NCBI GenBank assembly: GCA_020055645.1
Contig: CM034550.1
Location: 18,737,001-18,801,000, forward strand
DNA from: Tomocerus qinae
Taxonomy: Eukaryota > Arthropoda > Collembola > Entomobryomorpha > Tomoceridae
DNA length: 64,000 bases
Reading direction: 5' to 3'
Part shown: in pieces, positions 13,401-26,800 of the stretch
How positions within the stretch are numbered: the first letter of the stretch is position 1
How the letters are laid out: each line of letters starts with the position of its first letter
Made by a program: the position numbers and the translations under genes
Notes under the pieces: generated by a model
Databases searched by the model: none
What the model was told of the DNA's origin: nothing
What the model saw: the letters and a program-made list of their open reading frames with translations, nothing else

Positions 13401-16400
13401 ACTGGAAGAATTATTGCATAAAGATGTCAAAAAGCATTCATTGTGAACAAAGACTTGAATTTGACCCAAAAATTTCCTACGCAGGCTACACTAACTGTAT
13501 TTTTTACATATTTAATAGAATTGGAAGAATGATTGTAATAGCTATCATAAAGGCACTTTGGGGGAAACAATTATAAATAGATAACCTTTTCAGCGATGGC
13601 TCTATCCAGCCTGACTTGCAATTTTTCTACATCGGATTCTAAAGTATGAACTTTGAGTTTGGATTCGGCCACATCTCTTTCATGTAATTCACGCTCTTCA
13701 TGTTTGTCTTGTTCTGCGCGATCTCTTTGATCCCGCAGTTGATTTATTTGCTTGTCTTTGTCAAGAATGGCTTCCTCGAGACTCGACAACCCACCGGAAG
13801 TATCCAGGAAAGGATGATGGAGATGGTGATGCATTAGCATTGATCCACCCGGTTGCATTGTCATTCCCGGCTGTCCTGGTTGTGGCTGTTGTTGCTGCTG
13901 CTGTTGCACGGCAGCTACGGCAGTCGCTTGTTGATATTGAGCCAATCTATTTAAAATCAGAAAAGATCAGTATTCTGAACATCTAAACACTGCAGTGAGA
14001 GAATTCCCTTGCCTTTTACATATTTGAAATGTAAAATCATATCGTAGCATATGAAAAAGTGGTATGCATACGTATAGCGTCCGTGGTAAATATTAATTTT
14101 TTGATTATCTTGTAAATACCTCGCCCTAGCCATATCTACTTGGTTATCCTTTTCCTTCAACAGATCTTCTAGATTTTCAATCTTCCTTTGCAGTACATTT
14201 ATTTTTCGGTCTTTAATCTCCATTTGGTCACGGATTTCATTAAATTCATTGGCAAAACGATTTCTTTCTTGAGCTGCTTGCAAAGCTGCGTTTGTCTTCT
14301 TTTCAATTATTCGATTCTTTTCTTCTATTCTTGTACGTAATTCATCCACCTAAGATCACAGTCAAGTCAAACGCTTAAATATCTATTAATAGACAATGCC
14401 TGCATTCAAAATATTTATAACTGTAAATAAAAAGATGTATGGATACTCAGTACTTGGGAAGCAGAAAATTGTAGCATGCATTTTAGATTTGTTAGTATAA
14501 GCTTATAAATGCTAATTATACATTACAATTATTTTTTCACCCCCTTTTACCAATGAAGTTCGTGAGCTGTAAATAGAAAGGTGCTTCTTTAGCCGATTTC
14601 GAAACAAATCCAAGTAAATACTTGTTTTTAGTAATGCTACAGACTAAAGTGCACAGATAAAAGATAGTAGGTGTAACAACATGTTATCTCTGTCACGTAC
14701 TAGATATACATATACAATACAGAGTACATAATCTATTGCGTCAATTGTTATTAAAACAAGTATAGTAGGCTACAATTATGCATAATAAATGTCCATAAAG
14801 AGCGGACGCAAGTGACGTTAGTAGTATAGAGAAATTAGTTAACGAAGCTGGCACGGCAAAGGCAAAAGAGTTGAGAGAACGTGACTCAGATGCAGAAATT
14901 AAGATTGTGTCGTTGTATAAACTCACACTCACATCAGCCTGCAACATATTGTAATGCTCTTCTTTCGCACAAAGAGATTCTTTGAGAACGGCAATGTGTC
15001 TTTGGTAGTCTTGTTGCTGTTCTTCCAATGTCTTCATCTTGGCTGTCATGGACATTATTTCTTGGTCTCTCTTCTGTACTTCCATTCGTAACTCATCGAT
15101 CTATTGAGTTCCCAAATTGAATTTGTGAGAAAAACAGGAAATGACAATTAAGGTATCGTAGTAGTAGTAAAAGGAAATATCCATAATTTACTTATCTGCT
15201 CTTTACTACAGATCTACATGCAAAGGAAAAGCATTTACTTGTTTTTGAGCTAGAAGCTGCATTTGCTGTAACATTGCTCGCTCTTCCTCTTTACCTGTTG
15301 CAGAAATTTACATATAGAGACAGAGAATAGAGTACTAAGGCTTATTTCGAACTGTTATATATAATAAAAATTTCAATGGATTGCATGACAAGGAAAGATA
15401 GACGTATCCTACACTTTCTATGATGTATTTATAGTACAAGTGTTTCGTATATAGTACAAGTACATGCGACTACTTACCAATCCCTTTGTTTTGTAACATC
15501 TCCAGAAGTTTCTTTATTGACTCATCTCGGGCAATCAGAGTTTGCTTTTGAGATTCCAATCGCAGCTCTAGCTCCTGCAAATAAAAACGAGTCCTTGTAA
15601 TTAACATTGAAATGAACAAAACTATCTCAATCCTGGTAGGATAAAGTAGAAAGAAATACAAATAATAATAGAACTATCTGTAATCTGTGTACGGCGTGCT
15701 TTATTGAGGAAGATAATAGTAAACCTTAATAGTTTCTCTGAGAATACGGATTTCCCTAACGAGGTGTTCATTTTCTGATATTAGGGCTTCCATTTGTCTT
15801 TGCATTTCCATTGAAGCTCCACCGCGTAGTGTGCGTATTCGGAGTTCTTCTTCCAATTGGCGGACGAGGAGAGCTTGTTTCTACCAGTCAATATTTACAT
15901 TTGAGAATAATTGTTTGCAACTGGCATTTTAGTTTGAGAAAATAAGGTACCTACCTGGTTTTCCGAATTAAGAAGTTTGAGTTGATCGGAGAGAAGAGAG
16001 TATCTGGCAGATTCTTCTTTTCTAAGCGCTCTCTCTTTCTTAAGTTCGGGAGACCAGAAGGTTTTAATACTGTGCATACTTGATCCAAGCTTTTGATTAG
16101 TTAATTCAAGCTCTTTTTTAAGATTGCCGAGTTCTCTTTGAAATTCAGAATTTTGTATTTGAAGTTCTCCCAAGTAAGTATTCGGATCGCCGCCGCCGCC
16201 CATTGGCCCACCTGATCTCATTGGTACAGGAGCCCCAGAGCCCGAAGAATGGCGACTTCGGTTCAGGATTGACACAGGTTGTTGCTGCGGACCTGGATTT
16301 CCGTAGTAATCATCTTCGACAAAATAGTTTGGATCTTGAGCTACTGATCGATAGGATAACATTGTCTTTACAGATTATAATCCCATTGTTTGCTTTATTA

Positions 16401-19400
16401 CTTGTACACAATAGAAACATTCCTTTATTCATCTAGAATCTAAACTACTAGACACCGTAAGTATTTCCTCGACAATTAAATTACTAGATCTAGAATTCTA
16501 TAGACAATATTGTGTAGGTTGCATTGCATAGATCATGCTTTAGCTTGGTTACTTATCCTTATTAGGTACAGACAGTGCTACGGAACTTTTCGAGGCATTT
16601 TTCAGTCAGGGAAACATTAATGAGTTCCTTTCGTATCTTAGACATAGCCATATGTGTATAAGCTTTCTGAGAGAACTCGCTCAGAGTGGTAGGTAGTAAG
16701 GTACAGGCATTATATAGGTATCTTGCATGTCATACCAATGGTTTTCAGATAAAATACTACCACAAACGACCTACCTATACTAACACCTAACAACCAAACT
16801 TTCCCATATAAACTTTCTTCCACGAAAAGTCTCATCACATTCTTTACAATTTTTTCAGGTCGTACCACTGCCCTCCGAAACTATCTATTAAGCCAAAATA
16901 GGACGTGGAAGGGTGATCTTCTAACTAATGACTATCTGGAAAACTACTCTCGCTACATGTCCAAGTATATACCTATTACACATATATGCCAAAATAATAG
17001 AGACATGAAGTAGTAAAACAAGAAAACAAATTGAAATAATTAAATTACCAACAAATAATAACATTCTCTCTAGTCTTCCTAGAACTCAATGATTTTCTTT
17101 CTCCAGCAGCAATAATTCAACATAGAAATATAATGAAATTGGTCTGTAGAGTTGAGAAAAATCCCAGGACATGTACATCCGTGCAGAAATACATTTAATT
17201 AGGCTTCTGACAATCTAGAACCTATTTTTCTTGGTAGTATTAGACAGATACTCTATTGAAAATGACTAAAAAGACAATAAAGGAAACGACAGATATCTGG
17301 TTTGTTACTTTTCTGATGGTTGATAAATAACAGAAGGGGTAAAAGGGGTGTGGTTAGGGTTAATGATAAAATGGAGAGTGATTTGGAGTCACGTTGAGGG
17401 TAAGCAGTGCAACAAATAAAACAAAACTCATGTAAACAAACCATACCCCTATGAATTAGTTGATGTCTGTCTGAAGCATGACCAAGACCTGCACTTTGAG
17501 CCTGCCTGTCAAGAGATCTGTCCCGAATAGGAATGAATTGAGTGTCATGAGAAGGTTGTTGTTGCTGACCTCCTCCACCTCCTTCATATCGGTTCAATCT
17601 AGATGTTGAGCGGGACCGATGTTGTTGTTGTTGGTGCTGATGTTGTTGTTGAGCTGCCGAGCCTTGGGCCGGTTGACCACCCGCCCTGTAGTCGTCCATC
17701 ATGTTGTAATCGTCCATCGTGTTGTAGCGATCCGAATAGTATCCCCGTTCTTGACCACCGTGACCGTGGTAGTAATCCGCGTGTTGTTGATGAGTTATCG
17801 GTGAGTTTGTCGTCGATCTGCTATTCGACAGCGGTCTACAGTCAATCAATATTCACAGACCATATTAATCCTCCACATTTTGACAAAAATTTAATTTTTA
17901 CCCTAATTTTCTAATTAATTACCAAATAGTTCTAAAATTATTTTACAATTCTATACTCTTCTATATTTAGTAGTATTAATACTAGTTTATATCTACGCCA
18001 GTAATGTTAATTGATCTTGGTTTTTGGTCTAAATCTCTAAATCTGTAGCTATATTGTATTAATGTTAATAATCTAATTGTAATAGTGATAGTAGTAATCT
18101 TTGTACAGTTCTACTACAACAAAAGCTATCCATAATAAATGTAGCAATATCATCAAGACATACCATATCGTAAAGAATAATAATAACATAAAATTACGAC
18201 TACCCTACCCATTACGACTAGGTATATACACATGAAATTGTCAAAATAACACTATCGTCTAAGTATTTTATGGAGGAAAATAAAAGAAGCACTTTCTCAA
18301 AAGGGATTAGAGTATTGAGCCGGAGGTTAGATTGGCAGCCGAATTATGTGCTCTAGATATCATAGCTACTCGTTTGACTTGCATTGCAAGAGCTAGCTAA
18401 GCTAACGGCATAACATGCTTTATAATTCAACTACACAGAAATACGACACACATGAAAACTGAAACTATGAGATTGTAATGGATGCGATTGACTTACATTA
18501 CATTACAGCTTACCTCACAGTTTCTTGTGTGAATCTATAGGATTTCATTTCATTACCAAGTTGAGTTTATCATGTAAGCCAGGTTAATTTTTACACTACA
18601 AAAAGCACTCATTGTTAGAAAACAGGAATCAGATTTTCATTTTCCTACCATAATTATTAATTTTGTACCTAATAAAATTGTAGATCCTACCTATTTACCT
18701 CTGATAAATCACTATCCTGGTTTTTATTGAAAGATTTATTGAAAATCATCTAAACTAATAATATTAGCTTATTCCAAATCATCACTCACCAATTTCTAAT
18801 TTGGCATATAAATATTAGGAGCACACAATACCTGAATTCAATAACATTAATTTTATGGATTTCCTTAGAAAAATAGTATAAAGTAGCAAATCATCCCTTG
18901 ATAGAATATAAAGATTGATATTGTTGAGCAGGATGCATAATATAGAAAAGTGTTATAAAAGATAACGGACGTATAGAATAGATAGAGTGATAAGGTATGT
19001 TCAATATTTTCTGTGTATTTAGAATTTGGAAAGACTTGATAGAAAGAAAATGTAGATGAGACGATGAAAATTAATGACACGAGTCTAACCTTTGATAATG
19101 AGGTCCTCCGGAAGCCTGTTGATTAGGGTAATGACTACGTCTCTCTCCAAGGGTACTAGCTGATCGTCTTTGGTGTTCGGGATGATTTTGAAACTGAATG
19201 GGGCTGCCCCTGCGAGAACTAGGGGCAGAAACAATATAGCTATGATCCCTAGGATAATTAGCCTGTTGTGGATGTTGTTGCTGTCGTGGGGAAAGGGATC
19301 GGGTGGTAAGACCACTGTCAAGTAGTTCACTAGTAGTTATATGGCCACTATGACTATTATTTCGTTGGTGACCTCTGGGATTAACGCCTGGTTTTGGTGA

Positions 19401-19487
19401 TCTCGTTGTAGCACCTGCAGTTGATCCGATTGCCCCGAGTTGTTGTGGTTGCTGTTGTGAGTGTACACCATTGTCGTAGTACGACAT
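1315..19487 (-). CDS. brp: Bruchpilot / ELKS-CAST-ERC active-zone scaffold protein
   Basis: Presynaptic cytomatrix scaffold that clusters calcium channels and tethers vesicles at the active zone. Exons (high to low): 19090-19487, 17447-17835, 15955-16343, 15725-15880, 15478-15574, 15239-15294, 14933-15100, 14120-14349, 13586-13946, 13076-13252, 11466-11975, 9782-10628, 7243-8717, 6650-7167, 6538-6577, 1611-1906, 1315-1468. They sum to 6261 nt (2086 aa) with all phases compatible. A TAA lies directly before the ATG. Residues 1-320 are low-complexity (Q, S, R, G, Y). About 320-810 match the ELKS core: SSMHSIKTFWSPELKKER, ARDESIKKLLEMLQ, IENLEDLLKEKDNQVDMARA. About 810-1937 match the long arthropod Bruchpilot coiled coil (SQGEIYRLKAKLENAQ, LLQLMKMSQEEQN), with a polyQ tract near 6840-6910. 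Residues 1938-2086 resemble the vertebrate ELKS tail (LEEALR, LSEKDAQIAL). Several donors are weak: GTTAGA, GTTTAC, GTTATC, GTATAA. Confidence 0.93.
1907..6537 (-). other. Large brp intron, no coding content seen
   Basis: A 4.6 kb intron separates the 40-nt exon at 6538-6577 (CAG|GTAAAT donor) from the exon at 1611-1906. It is AT-rich and contains only short ORFs without similarity (for example 2301-2489 and 3348-3548 plus, 6254-6442 minus). A short form of the protein could end inside it if splicing to the last two exons is optional. Confidence 0.6.
6840..6905 (-). repeat. brp: Glutamine-coding CAA/CAG repeat in brp
   Basis: The coding strand carries mixed CAA, CAG and ATG codons giving runs of Q interspersed with M and H. 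The codons are interrupted and the surrounding coiled coil stays in frame. Drosophila Bruchpilot has a comparable Q/M-rich stretch near its C-terminus. Confidence 0.75.
8718..9781 (-). other. brp intron
   Basis: Intron between exons 9782-10628 and 7243-8717. The donor is TCGG|GTAAGT and the acceptor is TATAG|AGGATC, giving a split GAG codon. The ORFs inside (9145-9363 plus, 9394-9705 minus) show no similarity or coding character. Confidence 0.65.
10629..11465 (-). other. brp intron with a GTATAA donor
   Basis: The splice reads CAG GAA GCC AGA AGG|GTATAA to TCTGTTTCAG|CTG CAA AAT and yields QEARRLQNEREKLLYDYEN. This aligns with the remembered Drosophila NRRLVLEKEKLTYDYDN region. The weak donor is therefore supported by homology. 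If unspliced, the frame ends after one Val codon. Confidence 0.75.
11976..13075 (-). other. brp intron with weak acceptor
   Basis: The downstream acceptor is ATAAAAAG|TCGGAA, with little pyrimidine tract. It appears to be the first AG after a CTAAT branch-like motif. No coding sequence is seen inside. Confidence 0.6.
16344..17446 (-). other. brp intron with NAGNAG acceptor
   Basis: Donor AGGG|GTATGG at 17446. The acceptor is a tandem CAGTAG at 16341-16346, giving either Val-Ala or Ala at the junction. No coding sequence is seen inside. Confidence 0.65.
17836..19089 (-). other. First coding intron of brp
   Basis: Joins CAA AG|GTTAGA to GTAG|A CCG, forming an Arg codon. The interior is AT-rich with no supported exon. 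Confidence 0.6.
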
Positions 19488-22400
19488 TTACAACTGTTTT
19501 ATTTGTACAAGTTATGATAACAAATTCTTCTTCCAAAAGCGATAGGAGGAGTTATTTTCTGTCTTCGACTAGACAGAAATCTCTTCTTTGTCCCTCCGTT
19601 TTCTTCTATCTATTTAGTAATTTTCAGCTTCCCCTCCCTCAATACTTAGAAATTAAGATTTATTTATATTTTCCTTAGATATTCTGCAGTAGTTGCTGTG
19701 ATAATATGGGGCACTGATAATTCTCTCCATAATTATATACTTATAAGTAATATCAGCAGATGATTATTGTCGACAGTAGTAGCGGAGGTGGAGCAAGAAG
19801 AATATTTACTTTTTATTGCGGGTTATAAAATAATTTCCCATTTAGAATAAACATTAAAGAAATCTACTATTTCAAGAAATTCAAAATAACTAAACTAACT
19901 ACAGTGTGGTTAACACATAGTAAAATAACTATTGATCTGTAATAAATGACGCAATGGAAAGGATAACGGACTAACTTCCACTTTCTCTAAGAACACTAAC
20001 CGAGGAGTAAATATCGACATTTGTGAAAGGAAAAATTTGGAGAAAACGAGGGAAAATCCCTGATTCAAGTGAAAGTTAAATTTTCATTCTTGGAAAATCA
20101 AATAGTAGACAAAGCAGATTTTCCGTTTTCTTTGTCTCGATTAATACAGAAACTAACACATTCAAAATCTGGGCTAAAAATCCGTGAAAATCAATTGACA
20201 TGAGATTATCGAATCAACGTGAATCAGACTGAGGGGATACTATAGTGTGCTAATTTCGGACTCTACTGGCTTTCTCTTTTGTTTAGTTGGCTTTTAAGTT
20301 GGGTGATAAGTCTCCATGTCCTTGCGTACAAAACTATAGACTTTATTAACTGATTTTTGTGTCTGGGTCTACTTATAATATTGAAGCAAGTCTAATTTGT
20401 CTGAATTATTGTTTTATTTGGTGTGTGTGTGAGTAAAAGAAGGAAGGAACTTGAACTAGTGTAGTCGTGTTATCGAGTGTGCGACACTCCCTAAAAGCAG
20501 AGAAGAAATATCATGTACATTGACTGCGGAATCTACTTTCCATCTAACAAGGTACTCTCGCTTTCTATAGTACAGATATGCTATGTGCATTCAAATGAAA
20601 CTTCTGAAATCAGCTTCTGCTCAGTCTCAGAAAGTCAATGAGTTCAGTTCAGCCCGTCTCGGAGATTTCCGGGGTGCCCGAATCCTACCAACAACTCCTA
20701 ACACATAGCAGAGTTAATGTACATTCATGTCTTTTTTCCCATTCCTCTTCTGTGTATGTTGTGGCTGTAGCATGGCATGTCATATTATTTGGCTACTATG
20801 CCCTGGATCTTTGCCTCCTTCCAGCAGCCTGGCCATTCTTCCTCTAGCCCTGGCCTCGGCTTTCTTCCCATCTACATTACGCATACAAAACATACCCACA
20901 TTTTCCTGCGCGTAAGGGGCGGACTCTTTTCTCTTGTTTTTAACTTCAATTCACTATTATTAATCTATAAACCAGACTCTACAACATTCTAATAAATAAC
21001 TACAATGTACAACCACCGATTATCGTTTGTTCTGTCCTCTCCGTTTCTTCAAACTAGACCCTTATTACATTTAATAATAAACAATTTATGCTGACTTACA
21101 ATCAACTTTATGTCTCAACATGTATCATCACTTCACTCGACGGGAATTAACTTTTGCTCCTTGTCCCACTTCCCAAATCCTTTTCCACGTACTTATACTC
21201 TACCCTAAACGTCACTAACTCAGGACATATGGAAAATTTAATGAGTCATTGTACATTGCTGGAAATAATATGAGCATGACAACTTTATGCACTTTTTATG
21301 ACTTTTCCTTCTCTTCATTATTGCATTTATTCATATCCATACTCCCGTTATCTCCATTTCATGCTTTTATACATATGCATCAATGTATTAACGAGTCAAT
21401 GAGCTTTATGGACAAAATTACTGCCCAAAGTCCTCTTTTTACTCTCCATACATCCCAAGAATCAACAATGTGTTCGCCAAACTCTTCCAATTAAAAGGGT
21501 AATAACATTTCTTATATTTTATGGAAATATTTTGCCTTAAGCGAATACATGAAATAAAACTCATTCGTTAATAATCTACCATCTAAAACACATTTTCTAC
21601 AGTCAAAATACACATTATGGATACTTTACTTGTATTAAACAAACCCGGATTGATATTCGAATTATTTTACAAGTTTTATTTCATGCTACAGCCAGTTGAG
21701 TAAATTATTGTCATGATTTAATTGCATCATTTGTATTAATATTAGATTTGTTTACGTAATACTCCTTTTATGGTTAAGATGCAAAAATGGAATAATGTGG
21801 AATTTTCTCGCGTCCATACTAAATCGATATTTATTGTTTAACTCCTTTTACCTTCTTACGCATCATTAACTTTGCTAGAGACTAATCATATTTGAGATAT
21901 TGAAAAATGACATGACTAGCATATTGTGGAACACCATTTTGCATTCATTCAACGAAATAATTTTAAATAGGAGTTTGATTCTGTTCTGGTGTCTTGTGAT
22001 TGTTGTGGCGTGATGCTATTTTGATTAGAGCTGATGTGGAATTTGTAACCAGAAGCTATATCCAATAAGTTTTCTTGTTATTCGTTTTCTTGATTTTTCT
22101 TTGATTTCTGGATAGACAGATAATTGAATGGAATGCATCAATTCAATGTCAATATCATGTTCAATATGTAGGCATATACATTACGAGATAGAAATATAAT
22201 TAACACTTTTCTTGTGGAAGACAATGTTTATACTGATTTTTATTACTTATTTGTAGTTTTTAATGATTATTTTTAGCTATATTATAGTACATACGTATAT
22301 TGTAACGTGATCAATCAATAATGTTCATTGTACGTCAAGTTATTATGATTATAATAATTATTATCAATCTAAAAAACACAGGTGATCCTAGCTTAAGGTC

Positions 22401-23840
22401 TTCATTATTATTGTCATCGTTTGGCCGTATTTTAGTTATATTTTGGCTTTCTTATTTTATAAACATGGTTTGGAGAGGGTTGGTATCATCATGGTATGTT
22501 CATGGTAAATGGTAGGGTATGGGTTGGTTAGCTTAATAATAGTTTTATTATTTATACTTACTTTTAGTAGTTTAGAAGTTCAAAGGTACGAATTAAAGGG
22601 AATGCTCGAGATATTTAATTATAAATGTGTACATAATGATATTTCTCTTTTTTTAAATATGTATCTGTACATTATTGGAGGAGAGGGTCAGATCAAATAA
22701 AGGAAATGATCGGTCTCTTTCTGTGGATTGTTCTGTACTTTCAATCAAAACGGAATCGATGTTCATTGGATAAAACAAGTACAATTTGGTTTCATTCACG
22801 TTATTGGTTCCATACACCACATTTACCAATAGTTTTTCCCATTTTTCTTTTTTCAATCTTTCTGTCCAGAGTATTGCTTCATGTTCATCTTATTATATAT
22901 AGTATAGTAATTATAGTAGTATATAGTAGCATAGTAAACAAGAGATATTTATATTTATATACATAATTCATTTCAAAGTTATTTCTATCAGTATTATAAT
23001 ATATATACAGTTTAATTCAATTTATATACATAACAATTTTGAATTGAATTTTTACTTTTTTCATTATTAATGTCATTAATGTCTCTAGTTAAATAAATAT
23101 ACATAATACATGAGTATATATGTATAAGTAGGTATAAGTAGTTTATATGTATCGTTGCACATAGTCCAGTGTACAGATATGCAACGTAACCGAACCAAAG
23201 ATTCATATTGTCATTGTGTAATGTCATATCTTGGGATGTGGCCTATTATACCCTTGGTCACATATTAAGTATACGCTTACGATATTTATATTTACACAGG
23301 AAGACTGCTACAATAGTATATATATTTATACATATGCAACGTGATTTGCTCTGATTTTCTGATGTGACTAGTTTCACTATTTAGTACCATCTAATTTGAT
23401 AACTACATTAACTTCTATTTAAAACATTAGCTAGTTATAGCTCTACGATTATTGCGACTAGGCTATACGCTTCAAAAAATTCTCAACAATCACAAGGATC
23501 TATAACTATAGATCTAAAGCTAGTATCCACCTGAGGTTTAAACAAATGACCACATTTTGTGTATGCACATAATTGCTATTTTAAGAAGGTAGGCTTATAT
23601 TTATGTATATATAACGATTAATCAGCTAATGAGAGTATTAGGGTAAAAATTGGGAGAAGAAGGCTTTCGTGTGGCATCCGAGCAAGACTTGAACATCTGA
23701 CTGAACTGACTTATTATTTTCACTCTCCATCCAATCGTTCTCCTCTTCATTTACAAAGTACAGTCCTTTTCATTCGGATGAACGTTTTTATTTTCTTTCT
23801 CAATCAATCAACAACGCTTGAGTGATGACTAATCCGGCTT
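19488..23840. other. Intergenic/UTR region between the calcium-channel subunit gene and brp
   Basis: No coding exon is supported. Possible content is the brp promoter and 5' UTR exon(s), plus the 3' UTR of the alpha2delta gene at the high end. A possible 5' UTR acceptor (AAAACAG) lies just upstream of the brp ATG at 19494-19500. The short plus-strand ORFs between 20638 and 22966 overlap in several frames and look random. Confidence 0.55.
23787..23792 (-). terminator. Candidate poly(A) signal of the alpha2delta gene
   Basis: TTTATT on the plus strand reads AATAAA on the minus strand, about 50 nt past the TGA stop at 23841-23843. If used, the 3' UTR would be very short. Confidence 0.4.
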
Positions 23841-26800
23841 TCATTGTTGATGCAGATGTAAGAGGATTAACAGCATGACTAGCAGAGTCACCTCGGGTAT
23901 TAAGGTACTTCCTGCTCCGCAGTCTTCTTTTATGTAATCCTCCTATTAAATATAAACATACAAATTATTGTAAATTACTTGATAAAATTTTATTTTTTAT
24001 TAGTAAGAAAAGTTGATCCAATTTCCAATGGAAAAGGCACCTCAGAGTTATACGATTGACACTGCGTCGGCCTTTGTCTGTACAGAGGAATGTAGGGAAT
24101 TCGGCAAAGTTGTGTAAGGACATCACTTTCTGATGTCGTATTCTCAAATTCGTCGTCCACAGGATAGTTGATCTCCTTCGGCTTAATTGTGGTGCTGTTA
24201 AGGCCGCAACGACATTTCCCATCCGTCACAACCAAAATGAGGTTTGTATGAGGGATGTAGTGAACATTGAAGTATCTGGAGTTAATAAAATCATTTACTC
24301 AGGATTTTCCTTGTTTACTCAACAAATTCCTCCAATATAACATTCCATACTCCTTTCACCTTGTAAATGAAATACCAATTGCTGACAAAATATTTCTCCA
24401 AGAATTTTTACACGAAAATTAAACTTCGCTTTCACGTTGAGAGAATTTACACATAAATAATTGCAAATATTTAAGTGTGATAATATTTAAGTTATAAAAT
24501 TGGTGTGTACTGAGAAAAAGTTTTCCAAAGATATTTTCGTGTGTATAGGCACAAAAGTGAAAAGTTTATGGTGAAAGGACTATGGAAAGTTGTGTAAGAG
24601 GTTGAATGAATGTTTCTTAATTAATTCTGCTAACCCATCGCATCCACTATGGCCACATTTGGTAAGAAGGCCGTGGTAGCTGAAGTTGTGCGTATTGTAG
24701 GAGGACCCATAGGTGTAGAGTAAGTACTCTTTATCACACGGTCTTAACCGTGACCTATTCATGGTGCTCATGTCGACTGGAACTGTGGTATCATCATTTG
24801 GCGAACTTTCGTCTTTTGCAATTACTATAGAAAATCAAGCAATGAAATCCCAATTACTCTACTGCTTATACCAAAAGAAACTTGTGAAAATTTGCAATAG
24901 TTTGAGAACTACTAATCAGTAAGTATCGTACCGTTAGCAAAAACAGAGGAGAAATCTGGGTTTATCATACTATGAAAATTGAGTTGCAAAGCAAGCCAGG
25001 CGAGATGTGCTATGAACCAGCTGAACAGTCTTCGCATGTGATCTAATGGCTATAGAAAACAAAATGCAAGTGTGATTGACAAATTTATGTTGATTTGCAT
25101 TCGTAACAGTGACAAAACTTTGTATTCAAATGTGATGTTGCAATTTGCAATTATGTGAGCATTCAGTGCATCGTGGTAAAGAAAACTTACAGTAGAAAGA
25201 AAACTTGCAAAGCTAGATTTCGCTGTTGGATGTGTACACACGGCCTGGTAGTCTACTACTCGTACTCTTCTATAAACATCACTATTCACCAACATTTCCA
25301 TGACCATACCATCAATCTCCCCGAAGAATTTTCCTAGTTGGGAACAAACACCGCCATTTCAACCCTAATCATATTTACTCTACAATTATCATAATATTAT
25401 ACATTCACGCATTTTAAATACCAGTGTCTTCATGTTTTTCAGAAATCAATATAAAACCGTTGTCATCCAAAACGAAGCAATCAAATTCTCCAGAATCGCA
25501 CGTTTTCTTACAACTTTGATCTCCTCTTTCGCTGCACTGTAATTGAAAATCAATTTTAATCAATAATTTATATTCTCTTTTTACCTAAATCAATCTATAG
25601 AAATAAATAATTAAAAGCCATTCAGAAATTCAGAGTTGTTAAGATCGTTAAATTAATAATTAATGTTGAAATAAAACTGAATTGAAGGGATTTACCGTGG
25701 AGGTGACTTCGAAAAACTTTTCAGCCCATATAGTATGATTTAACTGGATACCAGCAACAGCAACAGGAGCATGTCGGTTGTTCTTCTTGACGTAAATGGC
25801 CCGAGTTGCGGTTACAGTAGTGTCATTCCGAGTTCCAGCATCAAACGGCACGGAGAAAACGAAGGAATCTGGGTCAAATTCATATCTCTCCACCGCTCTC
25901 TTGTACCACAATTCTTCTGTTGCTCTCGGGTTCTCCTCGATGAAGCGACTATAGCAAGTAGAGCATATTTTATTCATCTTAATCGTTTAGTCTTTAGATG
26001 GAAGTACCCATTTCATGCAATGTGGATATTCCATTAAAACAAGCAATGAAGGAAGATACCTGTATGGTATCCTAAACACGTTTAACCATCGGATATTTAT
26101 GGAAATGGCTATTGAGCAAAATACTTGGTAAAAGCAACTAAAGAAACATTTAGGAGAATTACTTGTATGTGGCCGAAGACGGTTGAAAGGTGACAGGGTC
26201 AAATTGTATCCAACGTGTAAGACCACTTCGCGTGGCAATAAACGACATGATGATTCCATACAGCTTGATGAATTGGCTGCATGATAAATACCAATCAGTA
26301 CAAAGTTAGAAAACATCTTTTTTCAAATTACCTGTATAGTGCTTTTCACAACAAAAACCAACAGATAAGTATATATAAACACCACAAAATTGTTTTAGTC
26401 AGTAAAATTAAATAATTTAATAATAAGTATTTGCAGATAAACGGGGCATTTGTTTCATAACAATTTTTAAAGCTATAATTGATTACATTCATTCTGCAAA
26501 TACACAGCACAAGACAATTTTACAACTACCTAAGCTTCATTCACACTCACATAGACTCAATAATAGATAAAATTTATACTAGAATAACATCCAGAAATTT
26601 TGCTACCCATTTATCGCCTAATTTTTCTGAGATAAATATTCTGGTTACATAATTAGCTGCTTAGCGGAGCCTAATAGTTAATTACCTCGTCTACACATAA
26701 CCTTTTAGAGTTCCCAAAGACCAAATCTCAAGGAATCACGTTTTTATAAGGGCAAGTACCTTCCCGAATGTTAATGTAGGATATAGCAATGGCTATATAC

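Noticed and set aside
20475-20489. Short perfect hairpin GAGTGT-GCG-ACACTC
   Set aside because: A 6-bp stem is expected by chance in a window this size. There is no adjacent gene end or known element.
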